Below are positions 5,903 to 12,166 of a DNA stretch of 13,040 nt, one piece after another. The notes below the pieces were generated by a model. That model did not search any database, was not told the DNA's origin, and worked only from the letters and a program-made list of their open reading frames with translations. The stretch is from an uncultured bacterium (lineage in GTDB: Bacteria > Pseudomonadota > Alphaproteobacteria > Rhodospirillales > Rhodospirillaceae), in NCBI GenBank assembly GCA_903896775.1, contig CAITZE010000124.1, forward strand, positions 1 through 13,040, read 5' to 3'. A program made the position numbers and the translations under genes. Within the stretch, counting starts at the first letter, position 1, and the number at the start of each line of letters is the position of its first letter.

Positions 5903-6568
5903 TTGAGCGAAATCGATACCGCGCTGGCCGAGGTGCGCGCGCGCATAGCGGCGAAGTGCCGTACTGTGGGACGCGATCCTGCCGGCGTTACGCTCATTGC
6001 AGTGTCCAAAACCCACGGGCCCGAACGCATATCTCCCGCGCTTGCGGCGGGCCAACGTCACTTCGGCGAGAATCGCATTCAGGAAGCCGCCGGCAAATGG
6101 CCCGAGATCCGTAGCAAAACATCCGATCTTTGCCTTCATCTCATCGGGCCTCTGCAGACAAATAAGGTCGCTGAGGCTGTCGGTTTATTCGATGTCATCC
6201 ACACCCTCGACCGGGCGCGCCTTGCCGAAAAGCTTGCCGAAGAAATGGCGCGTCAATCGCGTCGTCTGTCGTGTTTCATTCAGATCAACACTGGCCGCGA
6301 ACCGCAGAAAGCGGGCATAGATCCCACCGAGGCCGATGAGTTTATCGCGGCGGCGCGCGAGACATGGAAGCTCGACGTGGCAGGGCTCATGTGCATTCCG
6401 CCGGTAAATGAGCAAGCAGCGGTACATTTCGCTTTTTTGCGAGAAATCGCCAAGCGCAATGACCTTACGCAACTTAGTATGGGTATGAGCGAGGATTTTG
6501 AAACCGCGATTGCCTTTGGCGCAACGCATATACGGGTCGGCAGTGCGATCTTCGGTGCGCGCGCTTAA
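5903..6568 (+). CDS. yggS: YggS/PipY-type pyridoxal phosphate homeostasis protein
   Basis: YggS proteins bind PLP on a TIM-barrel like that of alanine racemase but have no known catalytic activity; they keep vitamin B6 and amino-acid pools balanced. This 221-residue protein has the family motifs in order: LIAVSKTH (31-38), with the PLP-binding lysine K36; HFGENRIQEA (53-62); HLIGPLQTNK (79-88); QINTGREPQKAGI (127-139); GLMCIPP (161-167); and LSMGMSEDFETAIAFGATHIRVGSAIFG (191-218), the phosphate-binding end. TTG 5903 is preferred because GGAG lies six bases before it and the length fits the family; TTG 5876 would add nine residues. The gene is divergent from the ThiE-like gene and converges on the YkuD-family gene, the two stop codons overlapping within TTAA at 6565-6568. 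Confidence 0.93.
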   Translation: MSEIDTALAEVRARIAAKCRTVGRDPAGVTLIAVSKTHGPERISPALAAGQRHFGENRIQEAAGKWPEIRSKTSDLCLHLIGPLQTNKVAEAVGLFDVIHTLDRARLAEKLAEEMARQSRRLSCFIQINTGREPQKAGIDPTEADEFIAAARETWKLDVAGLMCIPPVNEQAAVHFAFLREIAKRNDLTQLSMGMSEDFETAIAFGATHIRVGSAIFGARA

Positions 6569-7095
6569 GTGCTGATCTCGACTGTCGTCTCTGGACCCGC
6601 GAGCTTAAGAATCTCAAGAAGATCGGCGAGCGTAAGTGCGACACAGCCTGCCGTAGGCTCCCCTGTATCGGTAGCCACGTGCATGAAGATCGCGCTCCCG
6701 GCGCCGGCAATCACCGGATCGTCGTTGTGACCGATGACAACAACCACATCATAAAGACCATCGTCGCGCCACATGGACTCAGCGCTGGCCGGATAAGGGA
6801 GATGCACAGGCTGATTGTAATGCGTGTCTTCGGGCGCATCGCACCAGCCGTCGTCCGGTGCGATGGTGCCAAGGGTCAGGCTTGTCTTGGGCGCAGGGCC
6901 ACGGTCGGCGCGGTACAATACGCGTCGTAATGGAAAGCGGCCCGTGGGTGTTGCGCCATCACCCTCGCGCTTTTTTGTATTGATACCTGATCGCCCAAGC
7001 ACACACGAAAAAACGCGATCGCCATATCGCAACTGACCGCGTTGCGGATGAAGAGGATCGGGCGTGACAAGGAGTTCGGTAACGGAAGCGTGCAT
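6565..7095 (-). CDS. YkuD-domain L,D-transpeptidase family protein without signal peptide
   Basis: The 176-residue protein (ATG 7095; a TTG at 7098 would add one residue) matches the COG3786 group of YkuD proteins. It shows GDGATPTGRFPLRRVLYR (45-62), DDGWCDAPEDTHYNQPV (81-97), a VVVIGHN strand (118-124), and the catalytic region SAIFMHVATDTGEPTAGCVAL (134-154), with histidine H139 and nucleophile cysteine C151; the usual SHGC reads TAGC here. YkuD enzymes form 3-3 cross-links in peptidoglycan or attach lipoprotein, using this cysteine. No signal peptide or membrane segment is visible, which is unexpected for an enzyme of the periplasmic wall; small members of this group often lack one, to my knowledge. 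It is transcribed in line with the hypothetical gene 46 bases upstream, possibly as part of one minus-strand unit. Confidence 0.88.
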   Translation of the reverse strand: MHASVTELLVTPDPLHPQRGQLRYGDRVFSCVLGRSGINTKKREGDGATPTGRFPLRRVLYRADRGPAPKTSLTLGTIAPDDGWCDAPEDTHYNQPVHLPYPASAESMWRDDGLYDVVVVIGHNDDPVIAGAGSAIFMHVATDTGEPTAGCVALTLADLLEILKLAGPETTVEIST

Positions 7096-7141
7096 CAATC
7101 TATTCTAGCGTTCGGGATGCCCCGCGAACACCAAGACAATG

Positions 7142-7789
7142 CTATTGCGCCGAGGCTTTCATGGCCGCGTATTTATCCAACCCGTTTTGCATCGCACTGC
7201 TGAACCACGGCGGCACAGAGCCAGGTTTATTGTCGGCTGCTGCACGCAGACCAAAATTGTAAGCTTCCACGGCCGGGGGCTCGTCGGCGGTGGTTGCGGC
7301 TTCAGCTTCGGCGTCGGTTTTTGCAGCGGTGCGCTTAATGGACTGCGCTACGGCGGGCGCCGCTTGAGCTAAGCCGGCCGTGTTCACAGGGCCGGGTGCG
7401 AATTTTGCGGTGGCGCGAAGCGTTTCGACCGAAGTGGCGGCGCCGGTGCCCGAGGGCGAGTTGTAAATGCGGGCAGCACTCGGGCCTTGGCGCAAAGGCA
7501 AGAAGCGGTCGGGTGCTACGGCAGGTGCTGCCGCCGGCGTCGTATCCATGCCGTTCCAGACGTGATCGCGTGTTACGCGGGCGTTGACGCCGGCTTTGTC
7601 GGCGATTTGCGCCGCGGTGATTTTCGCTTCGGCTGCGGTTTTGGGGGGACGTACGCCTTCGGTCTCCAGCATGGAGCGAAAGTCTTGCGCGCTGGGCGCT
7701 GGGTCGCGGGTGCCCAGCTGCGGGCGGGGCGGCAACGGAACCGACGGCATCGAAGCCGTCAAAGGGGATGTGTTGTCCATGGCACTCAT
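7142..7789 (-). CDS. Hypothetical protein, low-complexity, probably disordered
   Basis: I do not recognise this 215-residue protein. It is rich in Ala, Pro, Thr and Ser (for example TTPAAAPAVAP at 83-93 and a Pro-rich N-terminus, 15-31). It has no cysteine, no signal peptide and no membrane segment. A possible short helical segment lies at 51-70 (TAAEAKITAAQIADKAGVNA). The C-terminal 40 residues look most ordered and likely conserved, containing YNFGLRAAADNKPGSVPPWF and a final amphipathic helix SSAMQNGLDKYAAMKASA. It may therefore be a flexible linker protein with a C-terminal binding segment. Coding potential is supported by uninterrupted length, composition and fit between same-strand neighbours. 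The start is ATG 7789 or ATG 7780; neither has a strong ribosome-binding site. A 6-bp hairpin (7801-7818) lies 11 bases upstream of ATG 7789. Confidence 0.65.
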   Translation of the reverse strand: MSAMDNTSPLTASMPSVPLPPRPQLGTRDPAPSAQDFRSMLETEGVRPPKTAAEAKITAAQIADKAGVNARVTRDHVWNGMDTTPAAAPAVAPDRFLPLRQGPSAARIYNSPSGTGAATSVETLRATAKFAPGPVNTAGLAQAAPAVAQSIKRTAAKTDAEAEAATTADEPPAVEAYNFGLRAAADNKPGSVPPWFSSAMQNGLDKYAAMKASAQ

Positions 7790-7943
7790 CTTTATTAGTT
7801 TTGCGTCTTCTTACGCAAGAACGGTGCCAGAATATAAGTATTCATAATCAATGGGTTAAGGGGGCGTTTAAGCCGGCAATCGGGTCTCAGCGGCAGTTTC
7901 TACCCAGGCTGACCGGCGGCCTTTGCCGACCTTATGCTGCTGC

Positions 7944-9128
7944 TTAAAGCAGGTGACCCGAGCGCTTGGCCTTGGTCTGCAGGTACGTCCAGTTATGGGC
8001 GTTAGACGGGAAAGCGTGGGGCACGCGCTCGGTGACATCAATGCCATGACGCACCAGCGCGCCGACTTTCGCCGGGTTGTTGGTCAACAGCCGCACGCGG
8101 TTAAAGCCAAGATGTCGCAGCATTCGCACGGCTGGCAGATAAACGCGCTCGTCATCGTCGAACCCCAGCTGCTCGTTGGCGTCGACGGTATCGAACCCCT
8201 GATCCTGTAACGTGTAAGCGCGCAGTTTGTTGACCAAGCCGATGCCGCGTCCTTCTTGCGCGAGGTACAAGAGAACACCGCCCCCTTCGCCGGCGATGGC
8301 AGCCACTGCGCCGCGCAGCTGATCGCCGCAATCGCAGCGCAAGGATGCCAGCAGGTCGCCCGTAAAACATTCCGAATGCAGGCGTGTCAGCACCGGCTTT
8401 GTCAGATCGGGCGTACCGATGACGATAGCGAGATGTTCAAGGCCGCCGTCGCTGGGGCGAAACGATATGATGCGCGTGTCCGGCGCACCGGCCAGCGGTA
8501 CGCGCGCTTCGCTGATAGGCCGTAAATCATCAGCTTGATTGCGTTCATAAGCCGCGATGGCCGCGCCATTCACAATAAGTCGGCCCGCTGCGCGAGCCCA
8601 TGTGTCGACGGCATCAGCTGTAGTCAGGTTCGCTAGCTGGGCAATCTCCGCCGCCGGCAATAGCCGCGCGATCTTGGTCAGCAGCACCGCTGCGTCACCC
8701 GCGCTTTGCGGTGGCAAGGCTGTGGCCGTGATGCCGGGCGGCGGTATACGGCCGCTTTCAGTTTGCGGATCGATCAGCGCGCGCACGTCATCCGTTGTAA
8801 AAGCGTGAGCGCGGTTCATCTGAACAGCGCGGGCACCGGGTTGGCTTATACCGAGGATAGAGGCGCGGCGCCCTGTTACAGCCAATGCAATTGGACCTAC
8901 GCCAGCTCCGTCGAAAAACACCGGCGGCCAGGTATCGATGGTCTCAGCCGCGCGCACCAAAATAGCCGCGATTTTTTCAGGGCTTTCGTTCACGACCACG
9001 ACAATGGCGCCGCCACGCCGCAGTTCGGCTATAGCGCGTTCGACGGATTCCATGATCTGCCCGGATATATGTTCTGGCGGATTTTCCCAGTTCGTCTCAC
9101 GGGGAGCTGATTTGGAAGGCGTGACCAT
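7944..9128 (-). CDS. ribA: GTP cyclohydrolase II with degenerate N-terminal DHBP-synthase-like domain
   Basis: The C-terminal half (about 218-394) is GTP cyclohydrolase II, which opens the GTP imidazole ring in the first step of riboflavin synthesis. The zinc ligands are C254, C265 and C267 in HSECFTGDLLASLRCDCGDQL, followed by AQEGRGIGLVNKLRAYTLQD (290-309), DTVDANEQLGFDDDERVY (313-330) and LLTNNPAKV (347-355). The N-terminal ~200 residues align loosely with RibB (AIAELRRGGAIVVVV) but lack the acidic EDEGDL-type metal and substrate motif, so the DHBP synthase reaction is probably lost and a separate ribB is expected elsewhere. Such inactive fusions are known in alphaproteobacteria. The start is ATG 9128 with AAGGG close upstream; ATG 9053 (M26) is a possible shorter start. 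It lies upstream of the hypothetical and YkuD genes on the same strand, 154 bases away. No FMN riboswitch was recognised. Confidence 0.93.
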   Translation of the reverse strand: MVTPSKSAPRETNWENPPEHISGQIMESVERAIAELRRGGAIVVVVNESPEKIAAILVRAAETIDTWPPVFFDGAGVGPIALAVTGRRASILGISQPGARAVQMNRAHAFTTDDVRALIDPQTESGRIPPPGITATALPPQSAGDAAVLLTKIARLLPAAEIAQLANLTTADAVDTWARAAGRLIVNGAAIAAYERNQADDLRPISEARVPLAGAPDTRIISFRPSDGGLEHLAIVIGTPDLTKPVLTRLHSECFTGDLLASLRCDCGDQLRGAVAAIAGEGGGVLLYLAQEGRGIGLVNKLRAYTLQDQGFDTVDANEQLGFDDDERVYLPAVRMLRHLGFNRVRLLTNNPAKVGALVRHGIDVTERVPHAFPSNAHNWTYLQTKAKRSGHLL

Positions 9129-9247
9129 GACCCTTATATAGCGTCGCTCTTGCTGAAGCGTAAGGGAGCCGGCATCAAGCGTTTGAATGTTAGGAATTCA
9201 TCAGTGTTGCCAATATCATAGCTTTAAGAGACAAAAGACCGCCGATA

Positions 9248-9261
9248 TGAGCGTAAGCTCA
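9248..9261 (+). promoter_or_regulatory. Short GNRA-loop hairpin in the response-regulator leader
   Basis: TGAGC pairs with GCTCA around a GTAA loop, 14 bases upstream of the ribosome-binding site. GCCG (9241-9244) and CGGC (9265-9268) could extend it. It may only be a leader stem; no known element was recognised. Confidence 0.25.
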
Positions 9262-9274
9262 AAGCCGGCTCTGT

Positions 9275-9282
9275 GGGGAGGA
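9275..9282 (+). promoter_or_regulatory. Strong ribosome-binding site of the response regulator
   Basis: GGGGAGGA lies seven bases before the GTG at 9290, fixing that codon as the start. Confidence 0.8.
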
Positions 9283-9289
9283 TCGTCGA

Positions 9290-9982
9290 GTGTCGAGCGC
9301 GCGGACCTTGCTGATTGTCGAGGATGACGACCTTTTGCGCCATGCGCTCAAGGAGCAGCTGACGGCTCAGGGCGATTTCACGGTTATCGAGGAAGCCGTC
9401 GACGGTGCGTCGGCTTTGGTCAGCGCGAAATCCAATGTCTTCGACGTCATTCTGCTCGACGTCGGTCTGCCGGACATGGACGGGCGTGAAGTTTGTCAGC
9501 GTATGCGCGATGCTGGCGTGCGTTCGCCGATCATCATGTTGACGGCGGCGGACTCTGAAGACGACACCATCACCGGTCTTGATGCCGGCGCGAACGACTA
9601 TGTCACGAAGCCATTCCGCATGGCGGTGCTGCTCGCGCGTGTGCGCGCGCACTTGCGGCAGCACAATCAATCCGACGATGCGATTTTCTTGGTTGGTCCC
9701 TATAAATTCCAACCGGCGGCGAAAATGCTTGTGATCGGCGATGGCCAAAAGAAAATTCGGCTCACGGAGAAAGAAACCGCGATCCTCAAATATCTTTATC
9801 GCGTCGGCAATAAAACCGTGTCGCGTGAAACGCTGTTGGGTGAAGTTTGGGGCTATAACGCCGCAGTAACGACGCATACGCTGGAAACGCATATTTACCG
9901 GCTTCGCCAGAAGATTGAGCCCGATCCGTCAGTCGCGCGTCTTCTCATCACCGAGCCTGGCGGCTATCGCCTTAATCCATAA
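9290..9982 (+). CDS. cenR: OmpR-family response regulator, CenR-like
   Basis: The 230-residue two-domain response regulator has a receiver domain (about 5-120) with the acidic pocket E11-D12-D13, phosphoacceptor D57 (VILLDVGLPDMDG), switch residue T85 and lysine K107 (NDYVTKPFR). Its C-terminal winged-helix DNA-binding domain (about 130-230) carries LTEKETAILKYLYR, EVWGYNAAVTTHTLETHIYRLRQKIE and ITEPGGYRLNP. The segment VTKPFRMAVLLARVRAHLRQH and this C-terminal wing closely resemble alphaproteobacterial CenR (OtpR in Brucella), a regulator of cell-envelope integrity, by memory of those sequences. No histidine kinase gene is adjacent, so its partner must be elsewhere; in Caulobacter cenK and cenR are also unlinked. 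The start is GTG 9290 with a strong ribosome-binding site. It is divergent from ribA. The response-regulator call is certain; the CenR name is probable. Confidence 0.9.
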   Translation: MSSARTLLIVEDDDLLRHALKEQLTAQGDFTVIEEAVDGASALVSAKSNVFDVILLDVGLPDMDGREVCQRMRDAGVRSPIIMLTAADSEDDTITGLDAGANDYVTKPFRMAVLLARVRAHLRQHNQSDDAIFLVGPYKFQPAAKMLVIGDGQKKIRLTEKETAILKYLYRVGNKTVSRETLLGEVWGYNAAVTTHTLETHIYRLRQKIEPDPSVARLLITEPGGYRLNP

Positions 9983-9989
9983 CGTGCGC

Positions 9990-10022
9990 AAAAAATGCGG
10001 GCCCGCAAACGACGGGCCCGCA
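9990..10022 (-). terminator. Intrinsic terminator of the HTH regulator gene
   Basis: TGCGGGCCCG (9996-10005) pairs with CGGGCCCGCA (10013-10022) over 10 bp with a seven-base loop. On the plus strand it is preceded by six A (9990-9995), which on the minus strand is the T-run after the stem. It therefore terminates minus-strand transcription from the HTH gene 24 bases away, and may also block read-through from the convergent response-regulator gene. Confidence 0.88.
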
Positions 10023-10045
10023 GATAGATCATCGATCTCGAAAAG

Positions 10046-10525
10046 CTATTCGCGCTTGGAGATGTTGCTCAACAGCTCGAGTACATTGCGGCGCAAGTCT
10101 GCGTTGTGCAGACGCCAGTATGCGCGTACCAGCTCCAAGGTTTCCGTGCGCTGCATCGGATCGGCATCTAGATCGGCTGCTTCTTCCGCCAAATCTTCCG
10201 GGCTCCGTGCCGCCGGCGTGGTGCGCACGCCCGTCGTTTCAGGACCAATATCTTCGAAGAAGTACGCTATCGGGCAATTCAGCACGCGCGAAATATCGAA
10301 CAGGCGGCTCGCGCTGACGCGGTTATGTCCGCTTTCGTACTTTTGGACTTGCTGGAATGTCACGCCGATATCGCCGGCCAGTTGCTCCTGGCTGATGTGC
10401 AGCAAGGTGCGACGCAATTTAATGCGCTTACCGACGTGAATATCGATCGGGTCCGGACCGCCGCCTCTTGTACCGGGTTGCCGGCCTCTACCGCGAGATT
10501 TCATTGGAATGACTGTCGACTCCAT
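10046..10525 (-). CDS. XRE/Cro-CI family HTH transcriptional regulator
   Basis: The 159-residue protein has one helix-turn-helix domain at about 29-88 (DIHVGKRIKLRRTLL, SQEQLAGDIGVTFQQVQKYESG, SASRLFDISRVL). The recognition helix is around VTFQQVQKYE (55-64), and FFEDIGPE follows. This is the alphaproteobacterial group of small regulators that includes rhizobial PhrR/PraR-type proteins; the target genes here are unknown. The C-terminal part (about 108-159) is an acidic, helical segment ending in NVLELLSNISKRE, likely for dimerisation. The N-terminus has an Arg/Gly-rich stretch (10-23). ATG 10525 is preferred because AGAGA (10533-10537) lies seven bases upstream; a TTG at 10558 or GTG at 10543 would extend it by 11 or 6 residues without support. 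It converges with the response-regulator gene and diverges from hisB. Confidence 0.88.
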   Translation of the reverse strand: MESTVIPMKSRGRGRQPGTRGGGPDPIDIHVGKRIKLRRTLLHISQEQLAGDIGVTFQQVQKYESGHNRVSASRLFDISRVLNCPIAYFFEDIGPETTGVRTTPAARSPEDLAEEAADLDADPMQRTETLELVRAYWRLHNADLRRNVLELLSNISKRE

Positions 10526-10865
10526 AACACAATCTCTTTTCACTAAGGTTAATCGCAAGCTGTAATTGTTTGATCGGAACTAATAACGCCGCGACTCCCG
10601 ATTATGTTGCTCTGGGGGGCAACAAAGGCAAATTTAACGCCTCTTATGTACGATGTCGCCCGGCATGGTAAGCCCCCATACAGCGTTACAATTATGGGAT
10701 ATAACGATAGAAGGTGTTGCTAAAGCTGGCTTTCTCAATCCTTAGTGGCCTCAATGAAGCCGACCTGCTAGAAGGACCCAAAATCTGGGGGATCGCGCCC
10801 TTTTGGCGACTTCGGCTGATATCCCAAGACTGAAAATAAGATGATAGCCGGATGGAGCGGCGGCC
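10526..10865. other. 340-base intergenic region between the HTH gene and hisB
   Basis: This region should hold promoters for the divergent HTH gene and the his operon, but I see no convincing -35/-10 pair. TATAAC at 10700-10705 is a possible -10 element with only a poor match (CATACA) 17 bases upstream. Inverted repeats are present: GTTGC (10606-10610) with GCAAC (10619-10623); GGGGGC (10615-10620) with GCCCCC (10672-10677), mutually exclusive with the first; and GGGAT (10789-10793) with ATCCC (10821-10825). No histidine-rich leader peptide is visible, so classic his attenuation is unlikely. Confidence 0.5.
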
Positions 10866-11465
10866 ATGCGTCAAGCGAGCGTAGAGCGCAAGACCAAGGA
10901 GACCAGCATAAAGGTCAGCGTCAACCTGGACGGGACTGGCCAATACGCGGTTTCGACCGGAATTGGCTTCCTCGACCATATGCTGGAACAGCTTTCCCGC
11001 CATAGCCTCATGGACCTCAAGGTCGAGGCCAAAGGCGACATCCATATCGATTTTCACCACACCACAGAAGACGTGGCGATCTGCATCGGCGAAGCCGTGG
11101 CGAAGGCTTTGGGCGAACGTAAGGGCATTTCCCGTTACGGCGTCGGGGTCATTCCTATGGATGAGACCCTCACGGAAGTCGCCATCGACCTATCCAATCG
11201 GCCCTACCTGATTTGGAAAGTTGCGTTCACGAAGCCCAAACTGGGCGACATGGACACGGAGCTTTTCAAGGAATGGTTCCAGGCGTTTGCGCAGGCGGCC
11301 GGTGCCACGCTCCACGTGTGGAATAAATACGGCGAGAACAATCATCACATCGTGGAATCTTGCTACAAAGGCCTCGCCCGCGCACTGCGTCAGGCGGCGG
11401 AGATCGATGCCCGTAAGGCCGACGCCGTGCCGTCCACTAAAGGGGTGCTCGGCGGCAGCCTCTAA
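10866..11465 (+). CDS. hisB: HisB, imidazoleglycerol-phosphate dehydratase
   Basis: HisB catalyses the dehydration of imidazoleglycerol phosphate to imidazoleacetol phosphate, the sixth step of histidine synthesis, in the cytoplasm. The 199-residue monofunctional form is the usual alphaproteobacterial length, without the phosphatase domain of the enterobacterial fusion. Signature motifs are GFLDHMLEQLSRHSLMDL (34-51), HHTTEDVAICIGEA (64-77), GVIPMDETL (94-102) and GENNHHIVES (156-165). The two manganese sites are formed by histidines and glutamates in these motifs, including H37, H64, H65, H160, H161 and E164, all present. The start is ATG 10866, with GGAG at 10854-10857 eight bases upstream. 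It is the first gene of the his operon here, and hisH follows 29 bases later. Confidence 0.97.
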   Translation: MRQASVERKTKETSIKVSVNLDGTGQYAVSTGIGFLDHMLEQLSRHSLMDLKVEAKGDIHIDFHHTTEDVAICIGEAVAKALGERKGISRYGVGVIPMDETLTEVAIDLSNRPYLIWKVAFTKPKLGDMDTELFKEWFQAFAQAAGATLHVWNKYGENNHHIVESCYKGLARALRQAAEIDARKADAVPSTKGVLGGSL

Positions 11466-11474
11466 GAGTTTCGG

Positions 11475-11498
11475 ATGTTGAGTACGTTTCAGGTATGA
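11475..11498 (+). other. Candidate 7-residue minigene coupled to hisH
   Basis: ATG at 11475 opens the frame MLSTFQV, whose TGA stop (11496-11498) overlaps the hisH ATG in an ATGA. AAGAG (11464-11468) lies six bases before its ATG, while hisH itself has only a weak AGG (11491-11493) next to its own start. It could pass ribosomes on to hisH by termination-reinitiation, or be chance. Confidence 0.2.
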
Positions 11499-12157
11499 CC
11501 GTCGCAATCATCGACTACGGCTCGGGCAATTTACGATCCGCCGCTAAGGCTTTCGAGCGATCCGCCCGCGAGTCTGGCTATCGTGGCGACGTGATCGTGA
11601 CCGATGACGCATCGCGCGTCGCCACGGCCGAACGCATTGTATTGCCGGGCGTCGGCGCTTTCGCCGATTGCCGCCGTGGTCTCGACGCGGTTCCCGGCAT
11701 GGTCGATGCGTTGACGGAGTCCGTCCTCAGCAAAGGCCGTCCCTTCCTCGGTATTTGTGTTGGCATGCAGTTGATGGCCGAACGCGGCCTCGAACACGGA
11801 GAACACGCCGGGCTCGGTTGGTTGCAGGGAAATGTTGTGGCGCTCACCCCCGAAGGTAGCGACAGCCCCGGCGGCACAGGCTTTCGCGTGCCGCATATGG
11901 GTTGGAACGAGCTTAATATCAGTGCCGGCACGCATCCGGTTTTCGCCGGCATTCCTGCAGGCGGTCACGCGTATTTTGTGCACAGCTATCACATGCAATG
12001 CCATAACCCAGGACATGTTCTGGCGACGGTCGCTTATGGCCAGACCGTCACGGCTGTAGTGGGGCGCGATAACATGGTGGGCACGCAGTTCCATCCGGAA
12101 AAGAGCCAAGAGGTTGGCTTGCGCTTCATCTCCAACTTCCTGGCCTGGCGCCCTTAA
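11495..12157 (+). CDS. hisH: HisH, glutaminase subunit of imidazoleglycerol-phosphate synthase
   Basis: HisH hydrolyses glutamine and channels ammonia to HisF, which makes imidazoleglycerol phosphate and AICAR. This 220-residue class I glutamine amidotransferase has IIDYGSGNLRS (5-15), LPGVGAF (50-56), the nucleophile C88 in FLGICVGMQLM (84-94), and the catalytic H200 and E202 in GTQFHPEKSQ (196-205). PHMGWNEL and YFVHSYH, also family motifs, are present. The oxyanion-hole PGVG is intact, so the enzyme should be active. It lies between hisB and hisA, 29 and 9 bases from them, and its partner hisF is two genes downstream. Its own ribosome-binding site is poor, and a tiny upstream frame overlaps its start. 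A somewhat longer loop at about 120-130 (TPEGSDSPGGT) is unremarkable. Confidence 0.97.
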   Translation: MTVAIIDYGSGNLRSAAKAFERSARESGYRGDVIVTDDASRVATAERIVLPGVGAFADCRRGLDAVPGMVDALTESVLSKGRPFLGICVGMQLMAERGLEHGEHAGLGWLQGNVVALTPEGSDSPGGTGFRVPHMGWNELNISAGTHPVFAGIPAGGHAYFVHSYHMQCHNPGHVLATVAYGQTVTAVVGRDNMVGTQFHPEKSQEVGLRFISNFLAWRP

Positions 12158-12166
12158 GGTGACGCG

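Noticed and set aside
7847..7943. Possible FMN riboswitch or ribA terminator in the gap after ribA
   Set aside because: The gap is downstream of ribA, not upstream, and no conserved RFN-element sequence or stem plus T-run is visible.
9224..9892. 222-codon minus-strand frame opposite the response regulator
   Set aside because: Antisense shadow of a certain gene; no domain features in the product.
10604..10723. Small ATG frame of 39 codons upstream of hisB, considered as a his leader peptide
   Set aside because: It contains only one histidine, has no ribosome-binding site and no downstream terminator/antiterminator layout of the his attenuation type.
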